Below, piece by piece: positions 52,436 through 61,827 of a DNA stretch of 64,000 nucleotides (positions are counted from its first letter, which is position 1; each line of letters opens with the position of its first letter). Under the pieces are notes generated by a model. It searched no databases. It was not told the DNA's origin and saw only the letters and a list, made by a program, of their open reading frames with translations. The stretch is from Sphingobacteriaceae bacterium (GTDB lineage: Bacteria; Bacteroidota; Bacteroidia; B-17B0; Aurantibacillaceae). The stretch is from contig JADJLA010000001.1 of assembly GCA_016705695.1 (NCBI GenBank), forward strand, positions 620,001 to 684,000, written 5' to 3'. The translations under genes and the position numbers were made by a program.

Positions 52436-53395
52436 CTAATTCATGTACTGAGTGTAAGAGATGTAGGGGATGGGGATTATCTTTGAGTTGGTAGTTAGTT
52501 TTGTAAGATCGCCCAAATACATGCCGTAACATCCAAAATTCCATTGTATATTCTCATTGCGGATCCATTTTATGCTTACTCCTGTCAAATTCAAATTAAC
52601 TGACCCTCTCGGATTTGAGAAAGCCTGTGGGAATAAAAAATTCTCAATGTTCAGGGCCGCGTGTTTGGCAAAACGATTTGCGTAGGCAAAGTTCAAGTAA
52701 TAAACAGGTGTATAATCAAGTTTTTGTGTGGGAGTATTTACTTGATCAAAATCTTTAATTGCGAGTGCCCCAGCGCCAATAGTAAAATTAGTATTGTTGT
52801 CTCCTTTAGTTATTCTGGCACCTGCGCCCAAAATGGGAACAGAATATACTTCAATGTTGTTATCTGTTGGAAGAGCCCATAAGTATACGTTGGCGCCGAA
52901 GTAAAGATCTTTTGAGATCTCGTAGGAACATTTTACGCCAACAGAAGAGGGTAGAAATAAAAGCACGTTCATAGATATACTCCAATTTTCGCTGAACGCG
53001 TAATTGACATTCTCAATAAAATAATGACAAGTAGCATTTACAGCCCCACTTTCATAGGGCAGAGCATTTTCTGACAGCATATAATAATTAGAGTAATAAT
53101 CATCATCAAAGCGCCCGATGTTGTTTTTTACTTTAGAGTTAATAGGTTTTATTTCTTTTATATCGCTTTTGTACAAACGATGTTTCAAATTGCTTCGTTT
53201 ATCAAGTAATACAAAACCCAGTTTTGTTTCCTCAACAACTTCACCTCTGTATTCCGAGCCGTACACCGTTGTTATTTGGTAATAACTTCCCAACTCAAAT
53301 TGAGGAGTATATGCAACTAATGTATCCTGCGCTCTGCTGTTAATGGAACAAAGGATGCTAACAACAAAGAAAATATATCGAAATCTTTTAGACAT
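52436..53395 (-). CDS. Putative outer membrane beta-barrel protein
   Basis: About 319 aa from the ATG at 53395 (MSKRFRYIFFVVSILCSINS); a TTG at 53410 overlaps the promoter region. Signal peptide to about residue 22. Residues about 30-100 form a small beta domain (ELGSYYQITTVYGSEYRGEV, GFVLLDKRSNLKHRLYKSDI) resembling an SH3-like fold. The remainder is a short barrel of amphipathic strands. No known family. Converges on the S46 gene with one base between stops. Confidence 0.75.
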   Translation of the reverse strand: MSKRFRYIFFVVSILCSINSRAQDTLVAYTPQFELGSYYQITTVYGSEYRGEVVEETKLGFVLLDKRSNLKHRLYKSDIKEIKPINSKVKNNIGRFDDDYYSNYYMLSENALPYESGAVNATCHYFIENVNYAFSENWSISMNVLLFLPSSVGVKCSYEISKDLYFGANVYLWALPTDNNIEVYSVPILGAGARITKGDNNTNFTIGAGALAIKDFDQVNTPTQKLDYTPVYYLNFAYANRFAKHAALNIENFLFPQAFSNPRGSVNLNLTGVSIKWIRNENIQWNFGCYGMYLGDLTKLTTNSKIIPIPYISYTQYMN

Positions 53396-53411
53396 GCAGG
53401 AACTGTTCAAT

Positions 53412-53419
53412 CAAATTTA
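53412..53419 (-). promoter_or_regulatory. -7 box of the barrel gene
   Basis: TAAATTTG on the minus strand (53419-53412), 16 bases before the ATG at 53395. No matching -33 was seen. Confidence 0.33.
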
Positions 53420-53433
53420 GTGAAAATTTACTA

Positions 53434-54648
53434 TTAAATGGACGAAGCGCAAACGTAAGCGGTGCTCCATGCGTTTTGAAAGTTAAAACCTCCTGTAATC
53501 CCATCGATATTTAACACTTCGCCACAAAAATATAGATCTTTAACAAGCTTGCTCTGCATGGTTTTAAAGTCTATTTCTTTCAGGTCAATCCCTCCGGCAG
53601 TTACAAATTCTTCTTTAAAAGTGGTCTTGCCTTCCATTTTGTAAACGTCTCTGTAAATGGTCTCGCTAAGTTTATTTAATTGTTGTTTTGAAATGTTCGA
53701 CCAGCTTGTTTCTGATAGAACGCCTGCTTTATTCAATAAAAATTCCCATAAACGTTTTGGTAATTGAAAAAGCGGAGTTTTTATTATGATCGACCGTGCT
53801 GAATTTATTTTTTGCTGATTTAATTCTTCAAGGATCTCATTTAACTTTAAATTTCCTGTCCAATTGATAAGGATATTGTTCTTGTAATCTGTTTCAAAAA
53901 AATATGGCGCTGCAAAAGCCGAAAGTTTTAAAACGGCCGGCCCGCTTAGCCCCCAGTGGGTTACCAAAACCGGACCGGTATAATTGAATTTGGTTTTTTC
54001 AATAGTAACAGTGGCGTTTTGCACTGCAACACCTTGCAGTTCTTTCTTGATATTCTCTGAAGGGAGATTGATGGTAAATAAACTTGGAATAGGAGAGATG
54101 ATGTTATGGCCAAGTTCTTTTAAGATCTTATAACCTTCTATTTTATTATTTCCGCCCATGCTGCAAATAAGTACATCCGCTTCAAAATTTCCTTTACTTG
54201 TTTTCATTTCAAAACTTTCTTCTTTGTTGATCTTTTGAACTTCGCATTGAATGATTATTTCTATACTAAGTTTTTTAGCAAGATCTAAAAAGCAATTGGC
54301 TATTGTTTCGCTTTTATTACTTGCAGGAAACATTCTTCCATCTGCTTCTACTTTTAATTCTATATTCTGTTCTTTGAACCAGTTGATGGTGTCTTGCACA
54401 GCAAAACGACTAAAAACTTGCATCAATTCCTTTTCACCGCGAGGATAATTTTTTACCAGTTGTTTATTATCAAAACAATGATTGGTTACATTGCATCGTC
54501 CACCTCCCGAAACAAGAACTTTTGAAAGAAGTTTGTTGGTTTTCTCAAGTATCTTTACTTCAAATGCAGGATTTAAAAGCTTGCAATTGATTGCTGCAAA
54601 AAATCCGGCAGCCCCTCCGCCAATAACAATTATGCGTTTTGTTTTAAT
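53434..54648 (-). CDS. NAD(P)/FAD-dependent oxidoreductase, BaiN/HI0933 family (apparent ATT start)
   Basis: 404 aa when read from ATT at 54648. The uninterrupted frame upstream of the first Met gives KTKRIIVIGGGAAGFFAAIN, a full dinucleotide-binding motif, then LVSGGGRCNVTNH, both diagnostic of the HI0933/BaiN/RdsA flavoproteins. Later landmarks are FPASNKSETI, LICSMGGN, VLVTHWGLSGPAVLKLSAFA near 230-249, FVTAGGIDLKEIDFKTM and FCGEVLNIDGITGGFNFQNA. Between the in-frame TAA and the glycine motif the codons are ATA, AAA, GTT, ATT, with no ATG, GTG or TTG; starting at the first Met (54423) would delete the FAD site. Flavin-dependent reductase of unknown substrate. Confidence 0.88.
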   Translation of the reverse strand: MKTKRIIVIGGGAAGFFAAINCKLLNPAFEVKILEKTNKLLSKVLVSGGGRCNVTNHCFDNKQLVKNYPRGEKELMQVFSRFAVQDTINWFKEQNIELKVEADGRMFPASNKSETIANCFLDLAKKLSIEIIIQCEVQKINKEESFEMKTSKGNFEADVLICSMGGNNKIEGYKILKELGHNIISPIPSLFTINLPSENIKKELQGVAVQNATVTIEKTKFNYTGPVLVTHWGLSGPAVLKLSAFAAPYFFETDYKNNILINWTGNLKLNEILEELNQQKINSARSIIIKTPLFQLPKRLWEFLLNKAGVLSETSWSNISKQQLNKLSETIYRDVYKMEGKTTFKEEFVTAGGIDLKEIDFKTMQSKLVKDLYFCGEVLNIDGITGGFNFQNAWSTAYVCASSI

Positions 54649-54691
54649 AACTTTTATTTAATTGAAACATTATATCTTTTAAATTCGCCTA

Positions 54692-54699
54692 CAAATCTA
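54692..54699 (-). promoter_or_regulatory. -7 box of the BaiN-like gene
   Basis: TAGATTTG on the minus strand (54699-54692), a perfect TAnnTTTG, about 43 nt before the proposed ATT start. Overlaps the leader of the divergent gene at 54705. Confidence 0.4.
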
Positions 54700-54704
54700 A
54701 CAAA

Positions 54705-55430
54705 ATGCGCTTTATTCTATTGTTTTTATTGTTTTGTAATCTAATTCACTCGCAAACCAAAACAGTTTTGAATGATTTTTCTTTCACTTTGCACGAAGAT
54801 CTTGTAAATAAAGTTCTTTTGGCTATTGGCACAGTTTCGAGCACAAATGAGTATGAAGTAATGTTCATCAAAGGAAAATACCATTGGAAAATGGTAAATC
54901 CAAAGATCTTGATCAGGCCCGATAGTTCGTATTTTACATGCGATGCATTTGTGGATGCTGGCCCAATTAATTACAGTACTACCGTAAATGGCGACGTGAA
55001 GATAGCGTATGATAAGCCCAATGATAAGATCTCGATAAAGATAACGAGAGCTATTTTTGAATTATACACGGTTATTTTAGATAAAAAAGTGCACATTAAG
55101 GATATTCACTTAGAAGAAAAATTCAAGGATCCTTTTTTGTTTGACGGTCCAAAGTCTTACGGAACTTCGGTGGATGTAACCTTACCCGATAGCGCTAAAA
55201 AAACCATTTATATTCAACCAAATGAATGTGTGCTAAATATAAAATGGAGAGAAGTTTGCGCTATTTGCGAGGTTACTGTAAGTGATAAGCCTCTTAAACC
55301 ACAGACACCGATAACGCCTCCAAAGTCATCTACAACCTATAAATCCACACCGGAATCTAAAATTTCCGCTACCGTTCAGCCCAAGCCAAAAGCTACTGAA
55401 ACTAAAACGGTTACACCTCAAAAAAAATAG
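54705..55430 (+). CDS. Exported protein of unknown function
   Basis: 241 aa. Signal peptide MRFILLFLLFCNLIHSQ. Residues about 20-190 are a beta-rich domain (FSFTLHEDLVNKVLLAIGTV; YHWKMVNPKILIRPDSSYFT; IKITRAIFELYTVILDKKVH) that might bind a lipid-like ligand. The last about 45 residues are a Pro/Thr/Lys-rich low-complexity tail. No family recognised. Sixteen bases before the dehydratase gene, so probably in the same transcript as the polysaccharide genes. Confidence 0.75.
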   Translation: MRFILLFLLFCNLIHSQTKTVLNDFSFTLHEDLVNKVLLAIGTVSSTNEYEVMFIKGKYHWKMVNPKILIRPDSSYFTCDAFVDAGPINYSTTVNGDVKIAYDKPNDKISIKITRAIFELYTVILDKKVHIKDIHLEEKFKDPFLFDGPKSYGTSVDVTLPDSAKKTIYIQPNECVLNIKWREVCAICEVTVSDKPLKPQTPITPPKSSTTYKSTPESKISATVQPKPKATETKTVTPQKK

Positions 55431-55445
55431 TTATTTTTACAGGTA

Positions 55446-57335
55446 ATGTTCAATATTTTCAAGTTATTCTGGTCGTATAATTTGCCTAGATGGTCTATTT
55501 TGATCATCGATACAATAATTTGTGCTTTTTCGTTAACGCTTGCTGTATTACTCCGTTTTAATTTCGATGATATTCCTGCGGTTGATAAAAGTAATTTACC
55601 ACTGGACTATGCTGTAGTTCTTATTATTCGTTTCATTACTTTTTTCATCTCAAAAACATACAAAGGGGTTGTGCGATACACAAGTTCAAAAGATGCCGGA
55701 CGAATTTTTACCATCGTTATTATAGGAAGTGTTTTGGTTTTTATTACTAACCTCGCTTATTATTTCTTTGGAAGCAAAACGTATTTTATTCCAAACTCCA
55801 TTATTATTATTGATGCGCTTTGCACCTTGTTTTTAATGATCAGTTCGCGTTTGGCAGTGAAAGCTTTATTTCTGGAAACAAAAAACCCTACGAGCGAACG
55901 CATGAACGTTGTTATTTTTGGTGCAGGTGAAGCAGGAATTATAACAAAACGAACTTTAGACCGAGATGCAGCAATTAAATACCGTGTGGTGGCTTTTGTT
56001 GATGATGATGAAAAGAAAAAGGGGAGAAGTTTGGAAGGAGCTTTTATTTATACCACAGATAAATTAGGACAACTTATTAAGGAGAATAATGCTGAGATAG
56101 TGATCATTAGTATTCAAAACTTGAGCGCGGCAAAAAAGAATGAGATAACTGATATCTGTTTGAATCATAATACACGCGTTCTCAATGTTCCTCCTCCAAC
56201 CAAATGGATCAATGGTGAATTAAGCTTCAATCAATTAAAGACAATAAACATTGAGGATCTTTTAGAACGTGAACCAATTAAATTGGATGCTGATCTTATC
56301 AACGACCAGATAAAAGGAAAAGTAATAATGATCACCGGTGCTGCAGGTTCTATAGGAAGTGAATTGGCAAGACAGTGCATGAAATTTGACCCGTCAAAAA
56401 TTTATTTGCTCGATCAAGCTGAATCACCTTTGCATGAATTAGATCTTGAATTTAATGATAAATACAAAAAAGGAAGTTACGAAGTAGCCCTTGCTGATGT
56501 ACGAAATGCCGAGCGTATGCAAAAAGCTTTTGAAACATTTAAACCAAACATTGTTTTTCACGCAGCTGCATACAAGCATGTGCCGTTAATGGAAAATAAT
56601 CCTTCTGAATCTGTTTTTACAAATGTTTTAGGAACAAAAGTATGTGCCGATCTTTCTGTTGAACATAAAGTTGAGAAGTTTGTTTTTGTAAGCACCGATA
56701 AAGCTGTGAACCCAACTAATGTGATGGGAGCCAGCAAGCGTATTGCCGAAATTTATATTCAAAGCTTAGGAAAAAAGAGTAAAACCCGTTTTATTACTAC
56801 GCGTTTTGGAAATGTATTAGGGTCTAACGGTTCGGTTATTCCAAGATTCAAACGTCAGATCGAAAAAGGCGGGCCGGTAACTATTACACATCCGGATATC
56901 ACTCGTTATTTTATGACGATCCCTGAAGCTTGTCAATTAGTTTTAGAAGCCGGTTGTATGGGGAAGGGTGGAGAAATATTTGTGTTCGACATGGGTAAGT
57001 CGGTAAAAATAATTGATCTTGCTCGCAAAATGATAAAACTTTCCGGTTTACAAGAAGGAAAAGATATTAAGATCGAATTTACAGGATTACGTCCCGGCGA
57101 AAAATTGTTCGAGGAATTATTAGCTGATAAAGAAACCACTTTACCAACTCATCATAGTCAGATATTAATTGGTAAAGTTCGCGAGTACGAATATCAGGAA
57201 GTGAACCAAACAATTGAGAACATCATAAAATTATTTAATACACAAAACAATGAACTTATTGTTCAGCACATGAAAAACATTGTTCCTGAATACAAAAGCA
57301 GTAATTCTGTTTTTGAAAAACTCGATAAAAAATAA
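55446..57335 (+). CDS. Membrane-bound UDP-sugar 4,6-dehydratase (CapD/PglF/WbpM type)
   Basis: 629 aa. Four N-terminal membrane helices (about 15-130), a first Rossmann-like domain (VVIFGAGEAGIITKRTL near 152-168), then an SDR domain (about 290-600) with the NAD motif ITGAAGSIGSELARQC, HAAAYKHVPLMENNP, FVSTDKAVNPTNVMGASKRI (Met-Gly-Ala-Ser-Lys in place of YxxxK, as in this family), TTRFGNVLGSNGSVIP and GLRPGEKLFEELL. It converts UDP-GlcNAc to a 4-keto-6-deoxy sugar, the first step toward bacillosamine/QuiNAc-type sugars for surface glycans. Its TAA stop overlaps the ATG of the next gene by one base (TAATG). Confidence 0.94.
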   Translation: MFNIFKLFWSYNLPRWSILIIDTIICAFSLTLAVLLRFNFDDIPAVDKSNLPLDYAVVLIIRFITFFISKTYKGVVRYTSSKDAGRIFTIVIIGSVLVFITNLAYYFFGSKTYFIPNSIIIIDALCTLFLMISSRLAVKALFLETKNPTSERMNVVIFGAGEAGIITKRTLDRDAAIKYRVVAFVDDDEKKKGRSLEGAFIYTTDKLGQLIKENNAEIVIISIQNLSAAKKNEITDICLNHNTRVLNVPPPTKWINGELSFNQLKTINIEDLLEREPIKLDADLINDQIKGKVIMITGAAGSIGSELARQCMKFDPSKIYLLDQAESPLHELDLEFNDKYKKGSYEVALADVRNAERMQKAFETFKPNIVFHAAAYKHVPLMENNPSESVFTNVLGTKVCADLSVEHKVEKFVFVSTDKAVNPTNVMGASKRIAEIYIQSLGKKSKTRFITTRFGNVLGSNGSVIPRFKRQIEKGGPVTITHPDITRYFMTIPEACQLVLEAGCMGKGGEIFVFDMGKSVKIIDLARKMIKLSGLQEGKDIKIEFTGLRPGEKLFEELLADKETTLPTHHSQILIGKVREYEYQEVNQTIENIIKLFNTQNNELIVQHMKNIVPEYKSSNSVFEKLDKK

Positions 57336-58975
57336 TGCAACTAAAAAAACTATATTTTCTTCTATTCATTTCTTTAGGATCATTTTCCTTTTCGCAAACG
57401 GTTAAAAAAGTTCCTTCATCAAAACCAAAGTTGGTTGTTGGTATTGTGGTTGACCAAATGCGTAACGATTATATTTATCGCTATTGGGATAGATATGGTA
57501 ATGGAGGATTTAAGAAGTTAGTGAATAGTGGTTATTATTTGCGTAACGCGCATTATAATTATGTGCCAACAATTACAGGTCCTGGGCATGCGAGTATTTT
57601 TACGGGAACAACACCAAGAGTGCATGGAATCATTGCAAACGATTGGTATGATAAAGCAAGTGATAGAGAATTGTATTGCGTAAAAGATGAGAATGTAAAA
57701 CCTGTTGGAACAGATGTTAAGTCACGTAAAAGATCGCCGGTACATTTATTGAGCACTACTATCGGCGATGAGCTAAAATTGAGTAGCAATGGCAAGTCAA
57801 AAGTATTTGGTATTGCTTTAAAAGACCGAAGTGCTATTTTCCCCGCAGGTCATGCTGCCGACGCTGCGTTTTGGTACGATGATTCAACGGGATATTTTAT
57901 TTCTTCTACTTGGTATGTGACAGAATTACCGGCATGGTTGAACGAATTTAATGCAAAGCAATTGCCAAAATCATATTTGCAAAAAGGATGGAATACTTTG
58001 AAGCCAATAGATACCTATTCTAATTCAATAGCGGATAATAATAAGTATGAAAAAGCTGCGAATAAAAAGGACAGCCCAACTTTTCCATATGAGTACGCCA
58101 ATTATTTAGTTCCGGGAAAATATGGCATGGTAAAGGAAACGCCTTATGGAAATACCATTACAAAGGACATGGCTATTGCTTGTTTAAAGAATGAGAAATT
58201 GGGTAAAGATGAATTTACAGATCTGTTGACCATCAGTTTTTCTAGTCCTGATATTATTGGACACGAATACGGTCCGCGTTCGGTTGAAATAGAAGATGTG
58301 TATTTACGTTTGGATCTGGAGATAGAAGAATTAATAAAAACTTTAGATGCTGAAGTTGGTGCAAGTAATTATGTGCTATTCTTAACTGCGGATCATGGTG
58401 TGGCTGAAGTGCCAAATTACTTGAAGGATAATAAAATTCCTGCAGATTATTTTGATGAAAAAAAATTAGATAAGCAATTAAAGGAGTATTTTTTAAAGAC
58501 CTTTAATGATGAGAAAATATTAATAGGCTGCTTTAACCAACAAGTGTTTTTGGATGAAGACCGCTTAGATAAGATCAATAAGCAATATGTTGAACAGAAA
58601 TTATGTGATTATTTGGTAACAGTGGATGCGATCGCGGAAGCATATCCATCATCAGCACTGAAAAATGGAAGTTTTGACGGCCGCGACGCAAAGGCATTGA
58701 TCCAAAACGGATATAATCATCAGCGCAGTGGTAATGTGGCATTCGAGTTAAAGCCAGGATGGATGGATCACGCGAAAACCGGAACCACGCATGGCGCTTC
58801 ATACTCATATGATACACATGTACCTGTTATTTTTTACGGAAACGGAATTGAAAAGGGAAGTTCGTTGAATTATTATAAAATCACTCAAATTGCGCCAACT
58901 ATTTCCGACCTCATTAAAATAAATTATCCAAACGGTTGCACCGATGATCCAATAGAAAAGGCTCTTAGCAAATAA
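57335..58975 (+). CDS. PafA-type alkaline phosphatase
   Basis: 546 aa. Signal peptide ending SFSFSQ (about 1-21). The alkaline phosphatase superfamily core shows metal ligand VVDQMRNDYIYR near 38-49, nucleophile Thr81 in ITGPGHASIFTGTTPRVHG, SFSSPDIIGHEYGPRS near 303-318, LTADHGVAEVP near 350-360, and the late His in TTHGASYSYDTHVPVIFYG. A Thr nucleophile and these spacings are typical of PafA, a calcium-activated phosphomonoesterase that is phosphate-insensitive in Bacteroidota. Acts in the periplasm to free phosphate. Confidence 0.93.
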   Translation: MQLKKLYFLLFISLGSFSFSQTVKKVPSSKPKLVVGIVVDQMRNDYIYRYWDRYGNGGFKKLVNSGYYLRNAHYNYVPTITGPGHASIFTGTTPRVHGIIANDWYDKASDRELYCVKDENVKPVGTDVKSRKRSPVHLLSTTIGDELKLSSNGKSKVFGIALKDRSAIFPAGHAADAAFWYDDSTGYFISSTWYVTELPAWLNEFNAKQLPKSYLQKGWNTLKPIDTYSNSIADNNKYEKAANKKDSPTFPYEYANYLVPGKYGMVKETPYGNTITKDMAIACLKNEKLGKDEFTDLLTISFSSPDIIGHEYGPRSVEIEDVYLRLDLEIEELIKTLDAEVGASNYVLFLTADHGVAEVPNYLKDNKIPADYFDEKKLDKQLKEYFLKTFNDEKILIGCFNQQVFLDEDRLDKINKQYVEQKLCDYLVTVDAIAEAYPSSALKNGSFDGRDAKALIQNGYNHQRSGNVAFELKPGWMDHAKTGTTHGASYSYDTHVPVIFYGNGIEKGSSLNYYKITQIAPTISDLIKINYPNGCTDDPIEKALSK

Positions 58976-58979
58976 AATT

Positions 58980-60230
58980 ATGTATCAACAGTTCAAAGCA
59001 TCATTTAGTAAAATTGTAGTTGTAGCTGCCCTTGGTTATTTTGTAGATATCTATGATCTGGTTTTGTTTGGCATGGAACGTGTGGCAAGTTTAACCGATA
59101 TTTTAAGGGACACGTATACTGATCCTGCTGAACTAAAAAAACAAGTAACAGATGTAGGTGCCAGTTTATTAAGTTTGCAAATGATAGGAATGTTAGTGGG
59201 AGGTTTGTTTTGGGGTATATTAGGAGATAAAAAAGGAAGACTAACGGTTTTATTTGGAAGTATCATCACATATTCTATTGCTAATATTGCCAATGGTTTT
59301 GTTACCGATACATTTTGGTATGGCATTTTACGTTTTGTTTCGGGTTTTGGTTTAGCAGGTGAATTAGGCGCAGGAATTACTTTGGTAAGCGAGACCATGA
59401 AAAAGGAAGATCGTGGTATAGGAACAACCATTGTAGCTTCTATTGGTTTGTTTGGTGCTGTTGTTGCTGGATTAACTACAATTGCTATTGATAATTGGCG
59501 CGTGAGTTATTTCTTAGGTGGTGGAATGGGTTTGTTGTTATTATTTCTTCGCATAGGGATCTTTGAAAGTGGAATGTTTGATCAGGTAAAGCAGGATAAA
59601 GCCGTAAAAAAGGGGAATTTCTTTTATCTCTTCTCTCACCCAAAATTATTATTTAAGTATTTGAATATTATTTTAATTGCCATACCGGTTTGGTTTGTGA
59701 TGTATTTCTTAGTTCAGTTTGCACCGGAAATGTCGAGTGCCCTCGGTTTAGTGGATGGACCAAAAGACGGGAAGATCCCTATTATGGTAGCTTACATCGG
59801 AATTACCATTGGTGATGTAGTAAGCGGTATCATGAGTCAGAAAATGCGATCACGAAAAAAAGTACTCTTTATTTTTATCACGCTAACTTTATTATTTAGC
59901 ATCATTTATTATCTCTTTGCCAGTGTTTCTGTGTTAGTTTTTTACTCTATAGTTTTTTGCATTGGTTTTGGAACAGGATATTGGGCCGTGTTTATGAGCG
60001 GTGCTTCCGAGTTATTTGGAACTAATATTCGTTCAACAGTTACAACCACAGCACCAAATTTTGTTCGAGGATCGGTTACCTTAATGACATTAACCAATGC
60101 TTCTATGAAACCTTCTATTGGAGTTGTCAATTCGTCATTAATTATTGGTGGCATTGTATTTGTATTAGCCTATTGGGCATGTTATAGGTTAGAAGAAACC
60201 TTTGCAAAAGATTTAAATTATACCGAATGA
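58980..60230 (+). CDS. MFS transporter
   Basis: 416 aa with about twelve membrane helices. The loop 2-3 signature GILGDKKGRLTVLFGS near 78-93 and GFGLAGELGAGITLVSETMK in helix 4-5 are of the metabolite/H+ symporter branch. Five bases after pafA and overlapping the next gene by four, so it is in the same transcript. Uptake of an organic acid, sugar or phosphate ester released by PafA is possible but unproven. Confidence 0.9.
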   Translation: MYQQFKASFSKIVVVAALGYFVDIYDLVLFGMERVASLTDILRDTYTDPAELKKQVTDVGASLLSLQMIGMLVGGLFWGILGDKKGRLTVLFGSIITYSIANIANGFVTDTFWYGILRFVSGFGLAGELGAGITLVSETMKKEDRGIGTTIVASIGLFGAVVAGLTTIAIDNWRVSYFLGGGMGLLLLFLRIGIFESGMFDQVKQDKAVKKGNFFYLFSHPKLLFKYLNIILIAIPVWFVMYFLVQFAPEMSSALGLVDGPKDGKIPIMVAYIGITIGDVVSGIMSQKMRSRKKVLFIFITLTLLFSIIYYLFASVSVLVFYSIVFCIGFGTGYWAVFMSGASELFGTNIRSTVTTTAPNFVRGSVTLMTLTNASMKPSIGVVNSSLIIGGIVFVLAYWACYRLEETFAKDLNYTE

Positions 60231-60586
60231 AACCAACCGTTATAATAGGTGCGTCATCTAATCCCGAACGCTATAGTTATAAAGCAACTAAGAGTTTAAA
60301 AGCGCACGGTCATAAAGTTTATCCCGTTGGAGTAAAACAAGGTGATATAGAAGGAGAGAAGATCCTTACCAACAAACCGGTTCCTGGTGATGTGGATACT
60401 GTTACAATGTATCTTTCGGCTAAAAATCAAAAGGATTGGTACGAGTATATATTGTCTTTAAAACCCAAAAGAATTATTTTCAATCCGGGTGCTGAAAACC
60501 CTGAGCTAGTTGAAAAGGCCAAAACGCTGGGTGTAGAAAGCATTGAGGCCTGTACTTTGGTAATGCTTTCAATTGGGAATTATTAA
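60227..60586 (+). CDS. CoA-binding domain protein (YccU-like)
   Basis: 119 aa, a single CoA-binding Rossmann domain: TVIIGASSNPERYSYKATKS near 4-23, VYPVGVKQGDIEG, and FNPGAENPELVEKAKTLGVE near 87-106. The family is widespread; its exact role is unknown. ATGA overlap with the MFS gene and a one-base overlap with the acetyltransferase gene. Confidence 0.9.
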   Translation: MKPTVIIGASSNPERYSYKATKSLKAHGHKVYPVGVKQGDIEGEKILTNKPVPGDVDTVTMYLSAKNQKDWYEYILSLKPKRIIFNPGAENPELVEKAKTLGVESIEACTLVMLSIGNY

Positions 60587-61023
60587 TGAAATGGATCGCA
60601 AAAACATTTGATGAATTAAGCGTGCATGAATTGTACGGCATTTTGCAATTGCGTGCTAAAGTATTTGTGGTGGAACAGAATTGTGCGTATCAAGATCTAG
60701 ACAACACAGATAAAAAAGCTTGGCATTTATTTGGAACAGAAAACGAAAGCATTATGGCTTATGCACGCTTGATCCCTCAAGGTGTTAATTATCCGGAAGC
60801 AAGTATTGGAAGAGTTGTTGTTGATCCTTCATTAAGAGGAAAAAACATTGGAAAGGAATTAATGAAGCTGGCAATAACAAAATGCGAAGAGTTGTTTGCA
60901 ACAAAACAGATCACCATCTCAGCGCAATGTTATCTTAAAAAATTTTACAGCGAATGTGGGTTTAAGGAAGTAGGGGAGGAGTATATGGAAGATAATATCC
61001 CACATATAAAAATGAAAAAATAA
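60586..61023 (+). CDS. elaA: GNAT acetyltransferase, ElaA family
   Basis: 145 aa. LHEL-type opening (LSVHELYGILQLRAKVFVVE), QNCAYQDLDNTDKKAWHLFG, and the acetyl-CoA loop ASIGRVVVDPSLRGKNIGKE near 72-91, then FYSECGFKEVGEEYMEDNIP, all characteristic of ElaA. Acetyl-group acceptor unknown. Four bases separate it from proC. Confidence 0.92.
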   Translation: MKWIAKTFDELSVHELYGILQLRAKVFVVEQNCAYQDLDNTDKKAWHLFGTENESIMAYARLIPQGVNYPEASIGRVVVDPSLRGKNIGKELMKLAITKCEELFATKQITISAQCYLKKFYSECGFKEVGEEYMEDNIPHIKMKK

Positions 61024-61026
61024 GCA

Positions 61027-61827
61027 ATGTTAAGAATCGCAATTATAGGCTGTGGCAATATGGGTTTAACCTATGCCAAGGCATTTTTAAAGGACAATAT
61101 AGTTTCTCAAAAGGATCTTTTGCTAATTGAGAAAAATGCGGAAATGAAAGAAAGATTAAGGCCTTTTGGAAATGTGTCGAATAAAATTGACGAGCGCATC
61201 AAGAGCTTTGATATTATTATTTTAGCCACTAAGCCTCAAGATTCAAAGGCCATTTATGCTGATCTTAAAAAGTATATTATGCCATCTCATCTTCTTATTT
61301 CTATTATGGCTGGTATCACAATTCAAACGCTGCAGGATAATTTAGGTCACAAGGCAATAGTTCGTGCCATGCCAAATACACCAGCGCAATTAGGAATGGG
61401 CATCACCGGATTTACCGCAAGTAAAGAAACCAATATAAAAGATGTGTTGAAAGCAGACAATCTTTTAAATAGCACAGGCAAAACAATTTTTTTTGATGAT
61501 GAAAGCAAATTAGACGCAGTTACAGCTTTAAGCGGAAGTGGTCCGGCTTATTTTTATTTTATCGCTAGTGCTATGATCGAAGCTGGAAAGCAAATGGGAA
61601 TTGATGAGCATATCGCATCATTATTAGTAAAACAAACCATGAATGGCGCTTTTCATTTAATGAATACCTCTGAAAATAATTTGGATGATCTTATTCAGTC
61701 AGTAGCATCAAAAGGTGGAACAACTGAGGCTGCGCTTACTATTTTTAAAGATCAAAAATTAAAAGAGGCACTTGTGAATGGAATTATTGCTGCTGAAAAA
61801 CGAGCGAAAGAATTTTCTAAGTCCTAA
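61027..61827 (+). CDS. proC: Pyrroline-5-carboxylate reductase
   Basis: 266 aa. N-terminal NAD(P) motif IGCGNMGLTYAKAF near 6-19, ATKPQDSKAIYADLKK, VRAMPNTPAQLGMGITGFTA near 117-136, and the C-terminal signature VTALSGSGPAYFYFIASAMI near 165-184 with SVASKGGTTEAALTIF. It performs the last step of proline synthesis. Its stop overlaps the opposing nucleoid-protein gene by four bases. Window neighbours include pruA, which degrades the same intermediate. Confidence 0.96.
   Translation: MLRIAIIGCGNMGLTYAKAFLKDNIVSQKDLLLIEKNAEMKERLRPFGNVSNKIDERIKSFDIIILATKPQDSKAIYADLKKYIMPSHLLISIMAGITIQTLQDNLGHKAIVRAMPNTPAQLGMGITGFTASKETNIKDVLKADNLLNSTGKTIFFDDESKLDAVTALSGSGPAYFYFIASAMIEAGKQMGIDEHIASLLVKQTMNGAFHLMNTSENNLDDLIQSVASKGGTTEAALTIFKDQKLKEALVNGIIAAEKRAKEFSKS

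Noticed and set aside
53434..54426. Flavoprotein read as truncated at its N-terminus
   Set aside because: The same frame continues upstream without a stop and encodes the intact FAD motif; only the start codon is unusual.
61027..61827. Possible proline-cycling operon with pruA
   Set aside because: proC and pruA are 48 kb apart on opposite strands in unrelated transcripts; sharing an intermediate is not evidence of a joint system.
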